Assembly (NCBI RefSeq): GCF_022869825.1
Contig: NZ_CP094971.1
Span: 2,557,501 to 2,621,500 of the forward strand
Direction: 5' to 3'
DNA: 64,000 nt
From: Clostridium sp. BJN0001
GTDB lineage: Bacteria; Bacillota; Clostridia; Clostridiales; Clostridiaceae
The notes beneath the pieces are model-generated. The model was given only the letters and a program-made list of their open reading frames with translations, was not told the origin of the DNA and did not search any database. The first letter of the stretch is position 1; each line of letters opens with the position of its first letter. The translations under genes were made by a program, and so were the position numbers. This document shows positions 28,804 to 38,101 of this stretch, in pieces.

Positions 28804-29425
28804 TAAAAATTATCTGTTTTAATGGATATTGCTCTTCAATATTCGTTTGGAGCTAAAATTACTCAAGTGGTCTGCAAGTTTTAATCCTTGTTTTAATGGA
28901 TATCACTCTTCAATCTTGGGTTTGGATCTCTGTCTATATATTTGCTATATAGTTTTAATCCTTGTTTTAATGGATATCACTCTTCAATTTATATCCTGTT
29001 GTTGCTACAGCTGGGCTTAACGAGTTTTAATCCTTGTTTTAATGGATATCACTCTTCAATCTAATGCGGTACGTGTTTTACCAGTTCCTTGTTCCAGTTT
29101 TAATCCTTGTTTTAATGGATATCACTCTTCAATAATTACCTAAAAACGTGATTTTATTAGATTTTTAAGTTTTAATCCTTGTTTTAATGGATATCACTCT
29201 TCAATCCTACAAATATCTATTAGCAAGAAAATAACAAATAGTTTTAATCCTTGTTTTAATGGATATCACTCTTCAATAATGATAATTCTTATTTATATCC
29301 TCAAGAAATTTTAGAGTTTTAATCCTTGTTTTAATGGATATCACTCTTCAATCTTATGATGGATTGCAACAATCAAAACTGACATTTTGTTTTAATCCTT
29401 GTTTTAATGGATATCACTCTTCAAT
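28804..29425 (-). CRISPR. CRISPR array, leader-distal part (8 repeats plus degenerate end repeat)
   Basis: Eight identical 37-nt repeats, GTTTTAATCC at the left and CACTCTTCAAT at the right on the plus strand, start at 28878, 28952, 29024, 29097, 29169, 29241, 29316 and 29389. A degenerate copy at 28804-28840 (GTTTTAATGGATATTGCTCT in its middle) marks the leader-distal end. Spacers are 35-38 nt. On the minus strand the repeat ends GGATTAAAAC, close to the ATTGAAAC tag common in type I and III repeats, so the array should be transcribed from the minus strand. There is no leader; the array continues at 34058. Confidence 0.97.
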
Positions 29426-29443
29426 ATGGTATTGAACGTCAAA

Positions 29444-29481
29444 TTATTTGATGCTAATATCATAACTTTATTTGATGCTAA
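29444..29481. repeat. Subterminal transposase-site-like repeats, left end
   Basis: TTATTTGATGCTAA occurs twice in direct orientation (29444-29457 and 29468-29481), 24 bp apart, 13 bp inside the left end. A related inverted copy (TTAACATCATATAA, 33994-34007) is 13 bp inside the right end. Such repeats resemble TnsB/MuA-type binding sites. The remaining sequence to 29607 holds nothing recognisable. Confidence 0.65.
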
Positions 29482-29607
29482 AAATGAATATATTCTTCAA
29501 AATCTTCAATGAAAATGAGGCTACTTCGTTACGGTTTATGATGATAAATATTCTGAATATTACAAAAAAATCCACAAATACCTTATTGATATTTGCAGAT
29601 TTTACTT

Positions 29608-30411
29608 TTATCCAAGTTCAGTTTCATTAACAGCAAGCATTATTATGTCACTATCAATTGTATTCATATTTTTTGTATTGCCTATCATAAGGCTAGAATC
29701 ACAGATTTTATTAACAATTCTAGGAACTCCGTTCGAAGCGTTAGCAATTGCTTCAAGAGCGGTATCATCAAAAATATCAGTATTACATTTAGCACCAGTA
29801 AGCTTTGCTAATATATAGTCTTTAGTTTCTGATTTTGTGAGATTATCTAAATTATAATTCATTGTTATACGTTGTCTTAAAGGCTCATTAGCAACTAGCC
29901 TCATGGTATTATTTAACTGAGGAAGCCCCACAAGAAGTACTATTGCACGATCTCTTGAATCCATGTCAAAATTAAAAAGCATTTTTAAATCATTAAGTAT
30001 TCCATTACTTACATAATTAGCTTCATCAATAATTATTACAGGAGTTATACGTTTTTCAACTGAATATCTAGTTATTTCATTTTGGATAATTTTGAAATTA
30101 TCAATTTTTCTGCACATTGGCTCTAGTCCAAGCTGGGCAGCCATATTTTTATAAAATTCTGCAACAGTAAGTGTAGAAAGGGAACTATAAATAACTTTAT
30201 AAAGTGATGAATTAAGGCTATTAGACCAGTTTCTTATTATTGTAGTTTTACCTCGCCCTGGACCTCCGGTCAGGATTCCGAAACCTTTATTATTAAGTAA
30301 ATAATTAAGTCTACAAATAACTTCTTTATAGTCAGAAGTTTCTACTACTATTTCCTTAGAATTTTTTATAAACGGATTAAAATCCATTCCATATCTACTT
30401 ATATAATCCAT
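29608..30411 (-). CDS. ExeA/TnsC-like AAA+ ATPase of the transposon
   Basis: The 267-residue protein has Walker A GGPGRGKTT (about residues 49-57), Walker B VIIIDEAN (about 128-135), a sensor-like VLLVGLPQLNNTMR and the arginine-rich EPLRQRITMNY, matching ExeA-family and TnsC/TniB ATPases. In Tn7- and Mu-like transposons this type of ATPase selects the target and activates the DDE transposase. Its start codon overlaps the stop of the transposase gene by one base, so the two are translationally coupled. Confidence 0.9.
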   Translation of the reverse strand: MDYISRYGMDFNPFIKNSKEIVVETSDYKEVICRLNYLLNNKGFGILTGGPGRGKTTIIRNWSNSLNSSLYKVIYSSLSTLTVAEFYKNMAAQLGLEPMCRKIDNFKIIQNEITRYSVEKRITPVIIIDEANYVSNGILNDLKMLFNFDMDSRDRAIVLLVGLPQLNNTMRLVANEPLRQRITMNYNLDNLTKSETKDYILAKLTGAKCNTDIFDDTALEAIANASNGVPRIVNKICDSSLMIGNTKNMNTIDSDIIMLAVNETELG

Positions 30412-31655
30412 TATTCTTGACCTCCAGTAAGTTTTATTTTTTCCCTTTTTATAACAGAATTATCATGCTTATTTAAAAGCTTTATTTCTGTAAGTTCAGA
30501 AGTGTTTTTATCAACTACATAAATTTTGCTTAAATCAGGTGAATATCTTAGGGTTATTCTTTGTTTTGAGTATCTATAATCAACTTCATATTCTGTTTCA
30601 TCTATCATAACTACGTTATCGGCTGATACTCTTCTTTCATATTCAAGTAAAAAGGAAGTTTCAATTTGTTCATCTGTAAGCCTTTTAATCATGTGAGATT
30701 CCTTGAAAAACCTGTCCTGTGGAGATAGTCCATCTAGAGAAGAATGTATATGCTGATTATAGCTATTAACATATGAAATAAGGCTTATCCTAAGTTCATC
30801 TAAATTATTAAAATCATTCATATTAAGCTGGGACATCCATTGATCTTTTAATGTGCGAAACCACCTTTCAATTTTAGCTTTTGATTGTGGGGTATAGGGT
30901 GCACAATAACTAATAGTTGTACCTATTCTAGCTGCTAAAAGTTCCATTTGCTTGTTCTTATATGAAGCACCATTATCAAAGTTTAAGATTTTAGGTTTCC
31001 CGAATCGTGTAACAGCAGATTTTAAAACAGACATAAGATTTACAAAATTATCATTAAAAAATACATCTATTCCTGTTATGTATCTTGAAGCATCATCAAT
31101 AAGTGCTATTATGTAAACGCGTTTCTTTTTACCATCTACCTTCAAATAAGGTCCAACGCTGCTGTCACCACACCATACTTCATTTATATGAGCACGCTCA
31201 TATCTTTTCATATCTTTATTTTTAGAATATTTATTCTCAAGCTTAAGAACATTAACATACCTATTAATTGTTGAAAGTGAAATATCTCCTTTAACAATAG
31301 TTCCATTGTTAATAAGCTTTTGATAGATAAGTGTTGCTGGGATTCTTGGATATTCTTGTTTTAAATATTTAATCTGTTCTGTAATATCAGAATCTAATTT
31401 ACGTGTTCTTCCAGTGTCGCATCGTTTTACAGGTATGAGTGCCTCAAAGCCCTTATTCTTGTAATTGTAATACCAACGTTCAAGAGTAGCAGCAGCTACC
31501 TTAGTATCTTCACCATCTGGAGTCTGATATACTTTGCCTGCGGCATCTCGGAAAAATTGTTTAACACTTTTATTTTCATCATAAGTACCACTTATCAGAG
31601 GAGCCAAGATTCCGTACCTGAAAAGTGCTATTTCTTTTCTAGTTTTTTCGTCCAT
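30411..31655 (-). CDS. DDE transposase/integrase (TnsB/IS481-like)
   Basis: The 414-residue protein has N-terminal helix-turn-helix segments, an rve-type catalytic core with Asp164 (WCGDSS), Asp227 (LNFDNGA) and Glu263 (KAKIERWF), spacing D-D(35)E, and a C-terminal Mu/TnsB-like beta domain (TEYEVDYRYSKQRITLRY). It would cut and join the transposon ends. It is the middle gene of the three-gene module. Confidence 0.92.
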   Translation of the reverse strand: MDEKTRKEIALFRYGILAPLISGTYDENKSVKQFFRDAAGKVYQTPDGEDTKVAAATLERWYYNYKNKGFEALIPVKRCDTGRTRKLDSDITEQIKYLKQEYPRIPATLIYQKLINNGTIVKGDISLSTINRYVNVLKLENKYSKNKDMKRYERAHINEVWCGDSSVGPYLKVDGKKKRVYIIALIDDASRYITGIDVFFNDNFVNLMSVLKSAVTRFGKPKILNFDNGASYKNKQMELLAARIGTTISYCAPYTPQSKAKIERWFRTLKDQWMSQLNMNDFNNLDELRISLISYVNSYNQHIHSSLDGLSPQDRFFKESHMIKRLTDEQIETSFLLEYERRVSADNVVMIDETEYEVDYRYSKQRITLRYSPDLSKIYVVDKNTSELTEIKLLNKHDNSVIKREKIKLTGGQE

Positions 31656-32289
31656 ATTTTGAAAAAGCCTCCTTTGTTTTATTACAATATAAGCTTATAT
31701 CTACATAAATTAACAGTAAAACTAAGTTATGTGGTTTTACGAAAATAAAATATTATTGATGCATTTAATTTGCATAAATTGTCTTTTAAAGTTTTTTAAA
31801 CATTGCTTTGAAATACTTAAATCTAATGAAATTTTAAATGAAGTAATACGTTCCTTCCAATGCTCTAGATATTGTTTTATTATATAAAAAATATTGCTTT
31901 CATCGATAAATTCATTAGCTATCATAATGGGTTCAAAAGAAGCTTTGGAATTATAAGCATTAATAATTGAAATATGATCACATAAAAGAATTTGAGAATA
32001 AGGTACAATACACTCTGGAAATATAGCATGAGTTTTATTGCAACATGTACACTTTGCTCTAAGAATTGTTATAGATATCTTGCCATCACTGTTTTTAACA
32101 GTTCTCTTGTAATAACCATGCTTTACAAGCTGCCCGGACAATGTCGTCAACTTAGTAGATTAAGCTATGCAAAAATAAATTGAAAGAAATCATTTTTGAT
32201 GTCTATTTTAATTTATCTTAAAAAATGGTACACTAAATAAATCCACTGGATAAAGTGAATTTTAAATATGTATTTATTTATATTTAATA

Positions 32290-33558
32290 TTAAAAACAGG
32301 ATTTAATATTATGATGGTGCTTTTTTCTTGGATGTTTGTTTTTGCGCTCACAAGATCGGTTGCAACGTATTTGTGAGCGTATTTTTATAGCTTTTTCAAG
32401 TATTAATTCTAACAGCTTATTTCTTAATCTAGATTTAACTAATAAAGCTATAATTCGTTTGAATACCTGTCCCAAAATAAAATTCCTATTTGATTGATAT
32501 ATTGAATTTAAATCTTTATCCTTATTATCATTTGATATCGCAGCATCGGCATCTTTTTTTATAAGAGCTGCAATCATCGATAAATAAATAGAAACGTAAA
32601 AATCTTGCTTTATGGCAATTGGCTTAGTACCTGAAAATTCTTCGATTTTAAGACTGCATTTTAATTCTTTATATTTAGATTCAACGCCCCATCTTAAGAA
32701 ATAGAGTTCTTTGAATTTTAAAGGCGTAATAGTATCATCATAGATGTTAGTCACTAAAGTTTCTGTCACCTCATCTGACAGCTTAACTTTTACTACTCTT
32801 ATTTTTTTTATTTCACCTTTAACTTTATATTTTAAAATAAAGTCAGGGGAATCTATTGATTGTGCAAGTTTAAAAGATGTTGATACTCGCATTAAAAATA
32901 GTAATTCCTTGGAATTTAAATAATCAAACATATCATATGAAGGATAGCCTCTATCAAAAATAACAATGCTTTTTCGAGGACAGAATTTATCTCCTATTGA
33001 CTCTATATGTTGTTTTGCAATATGTCTTTCACTTGTCTTATATTTAGTAATTCTAGAATCTACAATAATGTCATTTAATACATCATATAAGGCTGACGCC
33101 GTCGCAATAGCAGTTCTTGTCTTATTTTGATTACTGCTTAATCCAAAATATTCACCACATTCTTTTGTATCTGGCACTTGTAGACTAGTTCCATCTACAG
33201 CTAGAATATTAAAACCATTCCAAGTGTTTAAATTTTTATTTATACTATAAAATTTATCAACAAAAAGTCTGCATAATTCATTAAAGGCTTCTGGTGATAT
33301 ATTTTGTCTTGCCTTAGAAAATGCTTGTTTTGTTATTGACGGAAATTTTAAACATTTATGATCTTCAATAAAATTATCAATTTCAGAAGAGATGGATTTT
33401 CGCAATGCGGAGCAAATAAAATGAACCGTATTTGAAAAGGATAGTTTTCTATTCCTTGAGAATGAGTTACCTAAGCTGTATGCTTCTTTGTACTCACTTG
33501 AAGTAATTAAATCGTTTGTTTCTTTTAAAATTAAAGATAATAATCTAGTATTTTTCAT
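32290..33558 (-). CDS. IS4-family transposase
   Basis: The 422-residue DDE transposase has LAVDGTSLQVP (first Asp), IVIFDRGYPSYD (second Asp) and YFLRWGVESKYKELK, the Y-(2)-R-(3)-E-(6)-K signature of the IS4 family. The frame is intact, with a basic, His-rich C-terminus. Its ribosome site is part of a stem-loop (see 33568-33599), a common safeguard against expression by read-through. Confidence 0.95.
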   Translation of the reverse strand: MKNTRLLSLILKETNDLITSSEYKEAYSLGNSFSRNRKLSFSNTVHFICSALRKSISSEIDNFIEDHKCLKFPSITKQAFSKARQNISPEAFNELCRLFVDKFYSINKNLNTWNGFNILAVDGTSLQVPDTKECGEYFGLSSNQNKTRTAIATASALYDVLNDIIVDSRITKYKTSERHIAKQHIESIGDKFCPRKSIVIFDRGYPSYDMFDYLNSKELLFLMRVSTSFKLAQSIDSPDFILKYKVKGEIKKIRVVKVKLSDEVTETLVTNIYDDTITPLKFKELYFLRWGVESKYKELKCSLKIEEFSGTKPIAIKQDFYVSIYLSMIAALIKKDADAAISNDNKDKDLNSIYQSNRNFILGQVFKRIIALLVKSRLRNKLLELILEKAIKIRSQIRCNRSCERKNKHPRKKHHHNIKSCF

Positions 33559-33567
33559 AATGTAAAA

Positions 33568-33599
33568 CCTCGCTATAAATTTATTTCTCTATAGCGAGG
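33568..33599 (-). promoter_or_regulatory. Hairpin sequestering the IS transposase ribosome site
   Basis: CCTCGCTATA and TATAGCGAGG form a 10-bp stem around a 12-nt loop. On the minus strand the 3' arm contains GCGAGG, the ribosome site 9 nt before the ATG at 33558. Read-through RNA from outside would fold and hide it. Confidence 0.7.
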
Positions 33600-33826
33600 C
33601 TGCAAAATTTTCCACTATTGTCAAGTGTTTTTTTTATTAAATTATCATTTTCTCTTAAGTTGACGACATTGGCTGCCCGGACCTTCCGCAGGAACAAGTA
33701 AGTTTGTGAAAATCTATGTCTTTAATAAATTTATCATAGGATTTTTACGTTAATGACTTGATTTTTGAATCTAAATTAGATATGATTTTTGTATCATAAA
33801 TATTAGTTATCATAGAATTTATGGTT

Positions 33827-33871
33827 AGCAGAGCAACAAAACTTTGGTCGGTGGTGTTGCTCTGCTTTTTT
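33827..33871 (+). terminator. Strong plus-strand terminator in the transposon
   Basis: AGCAGAGCAACA and TGTTGCTCTGCT (12-bp perfect stem) are followed by six T residues on the plus strand. It sits just upstream of the DUF6431-like gene and no plus-strand gene precedes it. Confidence 0.75.
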
Positions 33872-33912
33872 CCTTTCTAAGAATAATATAAAATAATAAT
33901 ATACTAAAAAAG

Positions 33913-33962
33913 GCAAGCATTAAATACTTTGACTAAAATTTAGTCATGCAAATAATGCTTGC
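33913..33962 (-). terminator. Hairpin near the right transposon end
   Basis: GCAAGCATTA and TAATGCTTGC enclose an inner TGACTAAA/TTTAGTCA hairpin. On the minus strand CTTTTTTAG follows, as for an intrinsic terminator. Transcription of the CRISPR array entering the transposon would stop here. Confidence 0.6.
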
Positions 33963-33993
33963 TCTTTATTTATTTTGAAGATATTTAAATTTT

Positions 33994-34007
33994 TTAACAT
34001 CATATAA
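33994..34007. repeat. Inverted subterminal repeat, right transposon end
   Basis: TTAACATCATATAA matches the complement of the left-end repeat at 12 of 14 positions and lies at the same distance (13 bp) from the end. Confidence 0.5.
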
Positions 34008-34057
34008 AATGCTATTCTATAATATGGTATGCCAGAAGGAAAATATATAAGGAGGGA

Positions 34058-35393
34058 GTTTTAATCCTTGTTTTAATGGATATCACTCTTCAATATTGCT
34101 ATTGATAGTGATGGAAAACCATATTCTAGTTTTAATCCTTGTTTTAATGGATATCACTCTTCAATATATTACTCAAGCAAATAATAAGAGAAATAATATG
34201 TTTTAATCCTTGTTTTAATGGATATCACTCTTCAATTTATATATAGAAAGTGGAAGAGATATAGTTCTAGTGTTTTAATCCTTGTTTTAATGGATATCAC
34301 TCTTCAATCTTGTCCTTTTCTTCTTAGAAACTAAATCTACAAAGTTTTAATCCTTGTTTTAATGGATATCACTCTTCAATAGAATCTGTATTTCCTATAT
34401 CTTCTGTTCCTATAAGTTTTAATCCTTGTTTTAATGGATATCACTCTTCAATTACACCAATAGAAATTGATTCTAGCTTAGCCTTAGGTTTTAATCCTTG
34501 TTTTAATGGATATCACTCTTCAATTTGACTAATTTCGTTTGGTTCAATAAGTTTACTTTCTGGTTTTAATCCTTGTTTTAATGGATATCACTCTTCAATC
34601 TGATATAGATAATATAGATAAGCAACTAGGGAAGTTTTAATCCTTGTTTTAATGGATATCACTCTTCAATTAAAAATCATCTACTCTTTAAAAGATCCGT
34701 CTGAATGTTTTAATCCTTGTTTTAATGGATATCACTCTTCAATCTTAGCAATATACCATTTGCTCTTATATTGTCCCCAGTTTTAATCCTTGTTTTAATG
34801 GATATCACTCTTCAATGGTCATTCCATGGGACTTTCTCGGATTATTGTTGAGTTTTAATCCTTGTTTTAATGGATATCACTCTTCAATTTATAGGAATAC
34901 TTTTGCTCCTTTATGCGTAAATAGTTTTAATCCTTGTTTTAATGGATATCACTCTTCAATATATAAGATTTACAAGTGAAGTCCAATCCTTTCCTATAGT
35001 TTTAATCCTTGTTTTAATGGATATCACTCTTCAATTGCATCTACTGCAAATTTTTGTCCTCTATCATAATGTTTTAATCCTTGTTTTAATGGATATCACT
35101 CTTCAATTTGAACCATATCTGATCTAGAATTATTTGTATTATGTTTTAATCCTTGTTTTAATGGATATCACTCTTCAATGAATGTAAAGCCACCGAATAA
35201 GTATAAGGGTACTGTTTTAATCCTTGTTTTAATGGATATCACTCTTCAATGATGGAGAAGTACATACAGGAACTATTTCTACAAGTTTTAATCCTTGTTT
35301 TAATGGATATCACTCTTCAATGCAACAAGAACAGTTGATAGTACAACAAGAACAATGTTTTAATCCTTGTTTTAATGGATATCACTCTTCAAT
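34058..35393 (-). CRISPR. CRISPR array, leader-proximal part (19 repeats)
   Basis: Nineteen copies of the same 37-nt repeat start at 34058, 34129, 34200, 34272, 34344, 34416, 34488, 34563, 34634, 34707, 34780, 34852, 34924, 34999, 35071, 35143, 35214, 35285 and 35357. The 18 spacers are 34-38 nt. All repeats read as identical, which suggests the array was active until recently. The first spacer on the left (34024-34057) is the second part of the spacer cut by the transposon. No cas gene is in the window; the 37-nt repeat and its GGATTAAAAC end fit a type I or III system, subtype undetermined. Confidence 0.98.
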
Positions 35394-35670
35394 AGCAAAA
35401 TTTAATACATCCCGCTGTTTCTAACTGCTCACACCAATTTTGAGACTAGCTTAAAATTCATGTTTTTGATAAATAAAACAGCATAATTGACGCTTTTTTA
35501 TATAGCTTTACATACCTATAACTGCCTCTAAAGTCAGTATTCATCACATATCTAGAAAAATAAAATTATTTTTTCAAAAAATTATATATAATTAATCTCT
35601 CTATCTATATTATACTATTATTTTTTCAGCTATCAACTATATTTAACATTTATAGTAAATATTAAAATAA
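35394..35670 (-). promoter_or_regulatory. Probable CRISPR leader
   Basis: The 277 bp right of the last repeat hold no gene and are very AT-rich (long A/T runs at 35560-35640). As the array reads on the minus strand and its degenerate repeat is at the far left, the leader and promoter should be here. The first 40 bp (AGCAAAATTTAATACATCCC) would touch the first repeat. No exact promoter is claimed. Confidence 0.65.
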
Positions 35671-36207
35671 TTATCTGCTTTCTCTTTTTGCCATAATAAT
35701 ATCAGGCTTGCCATATCCATTTGCATCAGGCATAACACCAACTATTTTAAATCCATTTTTCTGATAAAATTCATATGGATTATTTTTTAAATTTTTAATT
35801 GATTCAACTTTCTTAAATGTATCTTCATATAAATCCACTCCTCCTATAGAAGTTTCATTATTAGCATCTGCTGTAGTTAAAATAATTGTTGTTCCTTTTC
35901 TATGTATTACTTCCTGTTCAAATTTTTTTATAAGTTCTGTACCAATTCCTTTTTTATGAAAGTCTTCCTTTACAGCTATAGGCTGAATCTCCCATATATG
36001 TGCGTTGTACTGCTCAATCCCACATATAAATCCAAGCACATTATTTTTATTATCAACTGCTATCATACTGATTTTTGAAGGATTTATACATCCTCTTACA
36101 AACTGCTTAGTATATTCAAGGTCAGTAAAATCTTTAAAATACTTCATTATAAGTTTTGCACATTCTAATACTTGTTTTTCATTATCTATTAAATTTATTA
36201 TTTTCAT
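35671..36207 (-). CDS. GNAT-family N-acetyltransferase
   Basis: The 178-residue protein has the GNAT core: [23 protein letters not shown] (beta4), [21 protein letters not shown] with the acetyl-CoA loop, and [31 protein letters not shown] at the end, as in AAC(6')-type or related acetyltransferases. The substrate cannot be told. It is a single gene next to the CRISPR leader. Confidence 0.85.
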   Translation of the reverse strand: MKIINLIDNEKQVLECAKLIMKYFKDFTDLEYTKQFVRGCINPSKISMIAVDNKNNVLGFICGIEQYNAHIWEIQPIAVKEDFHKKGIGTELIKKFEQEVIHRKGTTIILTTADANNETSIGGVDLYEDTFKKVESIKNLKNNPYEFYQKNGFKIVGVMPDANGYGKPDIIMAKRESR

Positions 36208-36389
36208 CTTTTTTATTCCTTCTCATTAATTTATTCCTATCTTTATATTATCGCACTTTTTATCCATATAATGATCTAATTAGACTTTTTTGTTATATAT
36301 TTCATATATTGTTGATAAGAGTTTATTATTTACTATATAATTATGGTGTTGGATTAATATATTTTATTAAAAAAAGGAGAATAGTACTT

Positions 36390-38057
36390 ATGAAAAAAAA
36401 TAATTCTTTAATTACAAATTTAACAAAAATAATTATTGTATTAATTATTTTAATCTTTTCTCTCACAACTTTATTAAACATATTAAATATCAAAAAAAAT
36501 ATGACTTCCGTATTACTATCCAAATCAATAAATACAGCTGATGAAGTTAAAAGCCTAATAGAATATATTATCGAAAATAAAGGTGAAGATATTGAAGAAC
36601 TTCAAAACCTTGTTGAAAAGAAAGCTTCATCAGATAATATTTGTTACGCCGTCATCATAGATAAAAACTGTGAGGCAATAGCACATAGTGATTCACAAAA
36701 AATCGGTAAAGTCTACGATGATGATTATACGCAAGACGTCGTTAAAAATGCTAAAACATCATCAATCAAATTTTACGCGGACGTTCAAAAAGTATGGTCA
36801 TATGATATTGTGGTTCCAATAATGGTAGATGGCAGTCAGTTTGGCTCACTCGATATTGGTATACCTATAAGTGGAATAAACTCTGTAATATCAAGTTTTG
36901 TTATTCTTCAAATAATAATTGCTATTATTGCTACAACTTTAGTTGCTATTATTATTCTTTTATTATTAAAGAGAACTTTAAATCCTTTAAAACATATAAC
37001 CCAATTAATAAATGAAACTAGTGAACTGAATTTCAATAATAATTCTTTATTAAATAAATATGTAAATAAAAATAATGAAATTGGTATTATATCAAAGTCT
37101 CTTATAAATATGAGAGAAAAACTTAAATGTATGATTTCAACAATTAAAAGCACTTCTGATGAAATAAACAGTTTTTCAACTAATTTAGGAACAACTGTTG
37201 ATAATTCAATAAATTCTTTAAATAATATTTCAAATGCTATTTCAGACATAGCTAAAAGTTCTGAAAATCAATCAGAAGATATTCAAAACGAAGTTAACCA
37301 GATTGATACTTTAAGCTCGCAAGTAGATAATATTTCAAATAAGACAGAAGTAACATTTGATAAAATAAGTAATACTGCTAACTTAAGCAAACTTGGAAGT
37401 ACAGTTGTACAAAATTTATCAGCATGTTCTGAAAAAAATGAAAATGTATCTAATAATATAAAACTAATAGTTACTGATGTTGATAAAAATTCAAAAGAAA
37501 TAGGAAGCATAATTGAAACAATTGATGAAATTGCAGAGCAGACTAATCTTCTTGCTTTAAACGCATCTATTGAAGCAGCACGTGCAGGTGAAAGTGGAAA
37601 GGGATTTACTGTTGTTGCAGAAGAAGTAAAAAAGCTTGCAGAAGAGACTTCTAAATTTACTAACGAAATTAAAGAAAAGATTAAAACAATACAAACAAAA
37701 TCAGATAGTGCAGTATCCTCTGTAGAAGAAAATATTAATATTGTAAATGAAAATACCGAGGCAGTTCAAAAAACCGAAAATATTTTTAAACAATTAACAT
37801 CTGAAATAGCTTTCTTATCAAAAACAATCACAGAAATTGTTGATTCAAACAAAACAATGCTTGAAAATAAAAATGCTATTTTAGATATTATACAAAATAC
37901 ATCTTCTGGATCAGAAGAAACAACTGCAGCAACTCAAGAAATAAATAGTATAACTAAAAAACAGATGATAGATATAAACAATCTATCATCTGAAGTAAAT
38001 AAACTTCAAGAATTTTCAGATTCTCTTACTACTGAAATGAATAAGTTTAATATATAA
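36390..38057 (+). CDS. Methyl-accepting chemotaxis protein with extracellular sensor domain
   Basis: The start at 36390 has AAAGGAG 10 nt upstream; the open frame before it has none. The 555 residues show a membrane helix (13-33), an extracellular single-Cache-like domain with [27 protein letters not shown] (about 65-165), a second helix (about 175-200), a HAMP-like linker, and the MCP signalling domain with [22 protein letters not shown]. It would report a small ligand to the chemotaxis machinery. Confidence 0.92.
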   Translation: MKKNNSLITNLTKIIIVLIILIFSLTTLLNILNIKKNMTSVLLSKSINTADEVKSLIEYIIENKGEDIEELQNLVEKKASSDNICYAVIIDKNCEAIAHSDSQKIGKVYDDDYTQDVVKNAKTSSIKFYADVQKVWSYDIVVPIMVDGSQFGSLDIGIPISGINSVISSFVILQIIIAIIATTLVAIIILLLLKRTLNPLKHITQLINETSELNFNNNSLLNKYVNKNNEIGIISKSLINMREKLKCMISTIKSTSDEINSFSTNLGTTVDNSINSLNNISNAISDIAKSSENQSEDIQNEVNQIDTLSSQVDNISNKTEVTFDKISNTANLSKLGSTVVQNLSACSEKNENVSNNIKLIVTDVDKNSKEIGSIIETIDEIAEQTNLLALNASIEAARAGESGKGFTVVAEEVKKLAEETSKFTNEIKEKIKTIQTKSDSAVSSVEENINIVNENTEAVQKTENIFKQLTSEIAFLSKTITEIVDSNKTMLENKNAILDIIQNTSSGSEETTAATQEINSITKKQMIDINNLSSEVNKLQEFSDSLTTEMNKFNI

Positions 38058-38065
38058 TTCTTTTA

Positions 38066-38100
38066 TATGATAAAGGCGGCTCAAAGCCGCCTTTATCATA
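38066..38100. terminator. Bidirectional terminator
   Basis: A 15-bp perfect stem (inner arm AAAGGCGGC, 5-nt loop TCAAA) between the convergent chemoreceptor and dihydrouridine synthase genes. Confidence 0.92.
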
Positions 38101-38101
38101 T

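Larger units (their letters stand above)
32139..33671 (-). mobile_element. IS4/IS231-like insertion sequence
   Basis: A 1533-bp element with perfect 16-bp terminal inverted repeats (CAATGTCGTCAACTTA at the left, its complement at the right) and a 10-bp target duplication GCTGCCCGGA. The end sequence is close to IS231-type ends (CATCAACTTAAG core). It interrupts the DUF6431-like gene, so it arrived after the larger transposon or its ancestor. Confidence 0.93.
31737..33813 (-). pseudogene. DUF6431-like zinc protein, broken by a stop codon and an IS insertion
   Basis: Removing the IS and one target copy joins MITNIYDTK... to ...DFHKLTCSCGRSGQLVKHGYYKR and RAKCTCCNKTHAIFPECIVPY. This gives a protein of about 180 residues with CxC and CxxC zinc-ligand pairs and the HAIFPECIVPY motif of DUF6431 proteins, which accompany this transposase type. 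Codon 23 is an in-frame TAA (33747-33745), and the IS4-like element sits between TSD copies at 32129-32138 and 33672-33681. The reading frame annotated from 32150 starts inside the IS and is an artefact. The role may be in target choice, by analogy only to TniQ. Confidence 0.75.
29431..34020 (-). mobile_element. DDE/ExeA/DUF6431 transposon inserted in a CRISPR spacer
   Basis: The element separates two halves of one array. The flanks share the exact direct repeat AATATGGTAT (29423-29432 and 34021-34030), within which the target duplication must lie. Its ends form an imperfect inverted repeat (TATTGAACGTC against TATAGAATAGC, continuing to TTTGATGCTAA against TATGATGTTAA). It encodes, in order on the minus strand, a DUF6431-like protein (broken), a DDE transposase and an AAA+ ATPase, and carries a later IS4-like insertion. 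Removing it restores a spacer of 34 nt. Confidence 0.85.

Noticed and set aside
28829-29020. ORF across the CRISPR repeats encoding FNPCFNGYHSSI-type peptides (also 34942-35127)
   Set aside because: It is a translation of the repeat unit, a well-known artefact of CRISPR arrays, without a ribosome site.
31737-32150. Intact 137-residue DUF6431 gene
   Set aside because: Its first residues are translated from the IS4-like terminal repeat; the true 5' part lies beyond the IS at 33672-33813.
29431-34020. CRISPR-associated transposon (CAST)
   Set aside because: No Cas12k or Cascade genes and no TniQ are in the element. The CRISPR repeats lie outside both ends as target DNA, not inside as cargo.
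28804-35393. Firm assignment of the CRISPR subtype
   Set aside because: No cas gene is present, and a 37-nt repeat with a GGATTAAAAC end fits several type I and III systems.
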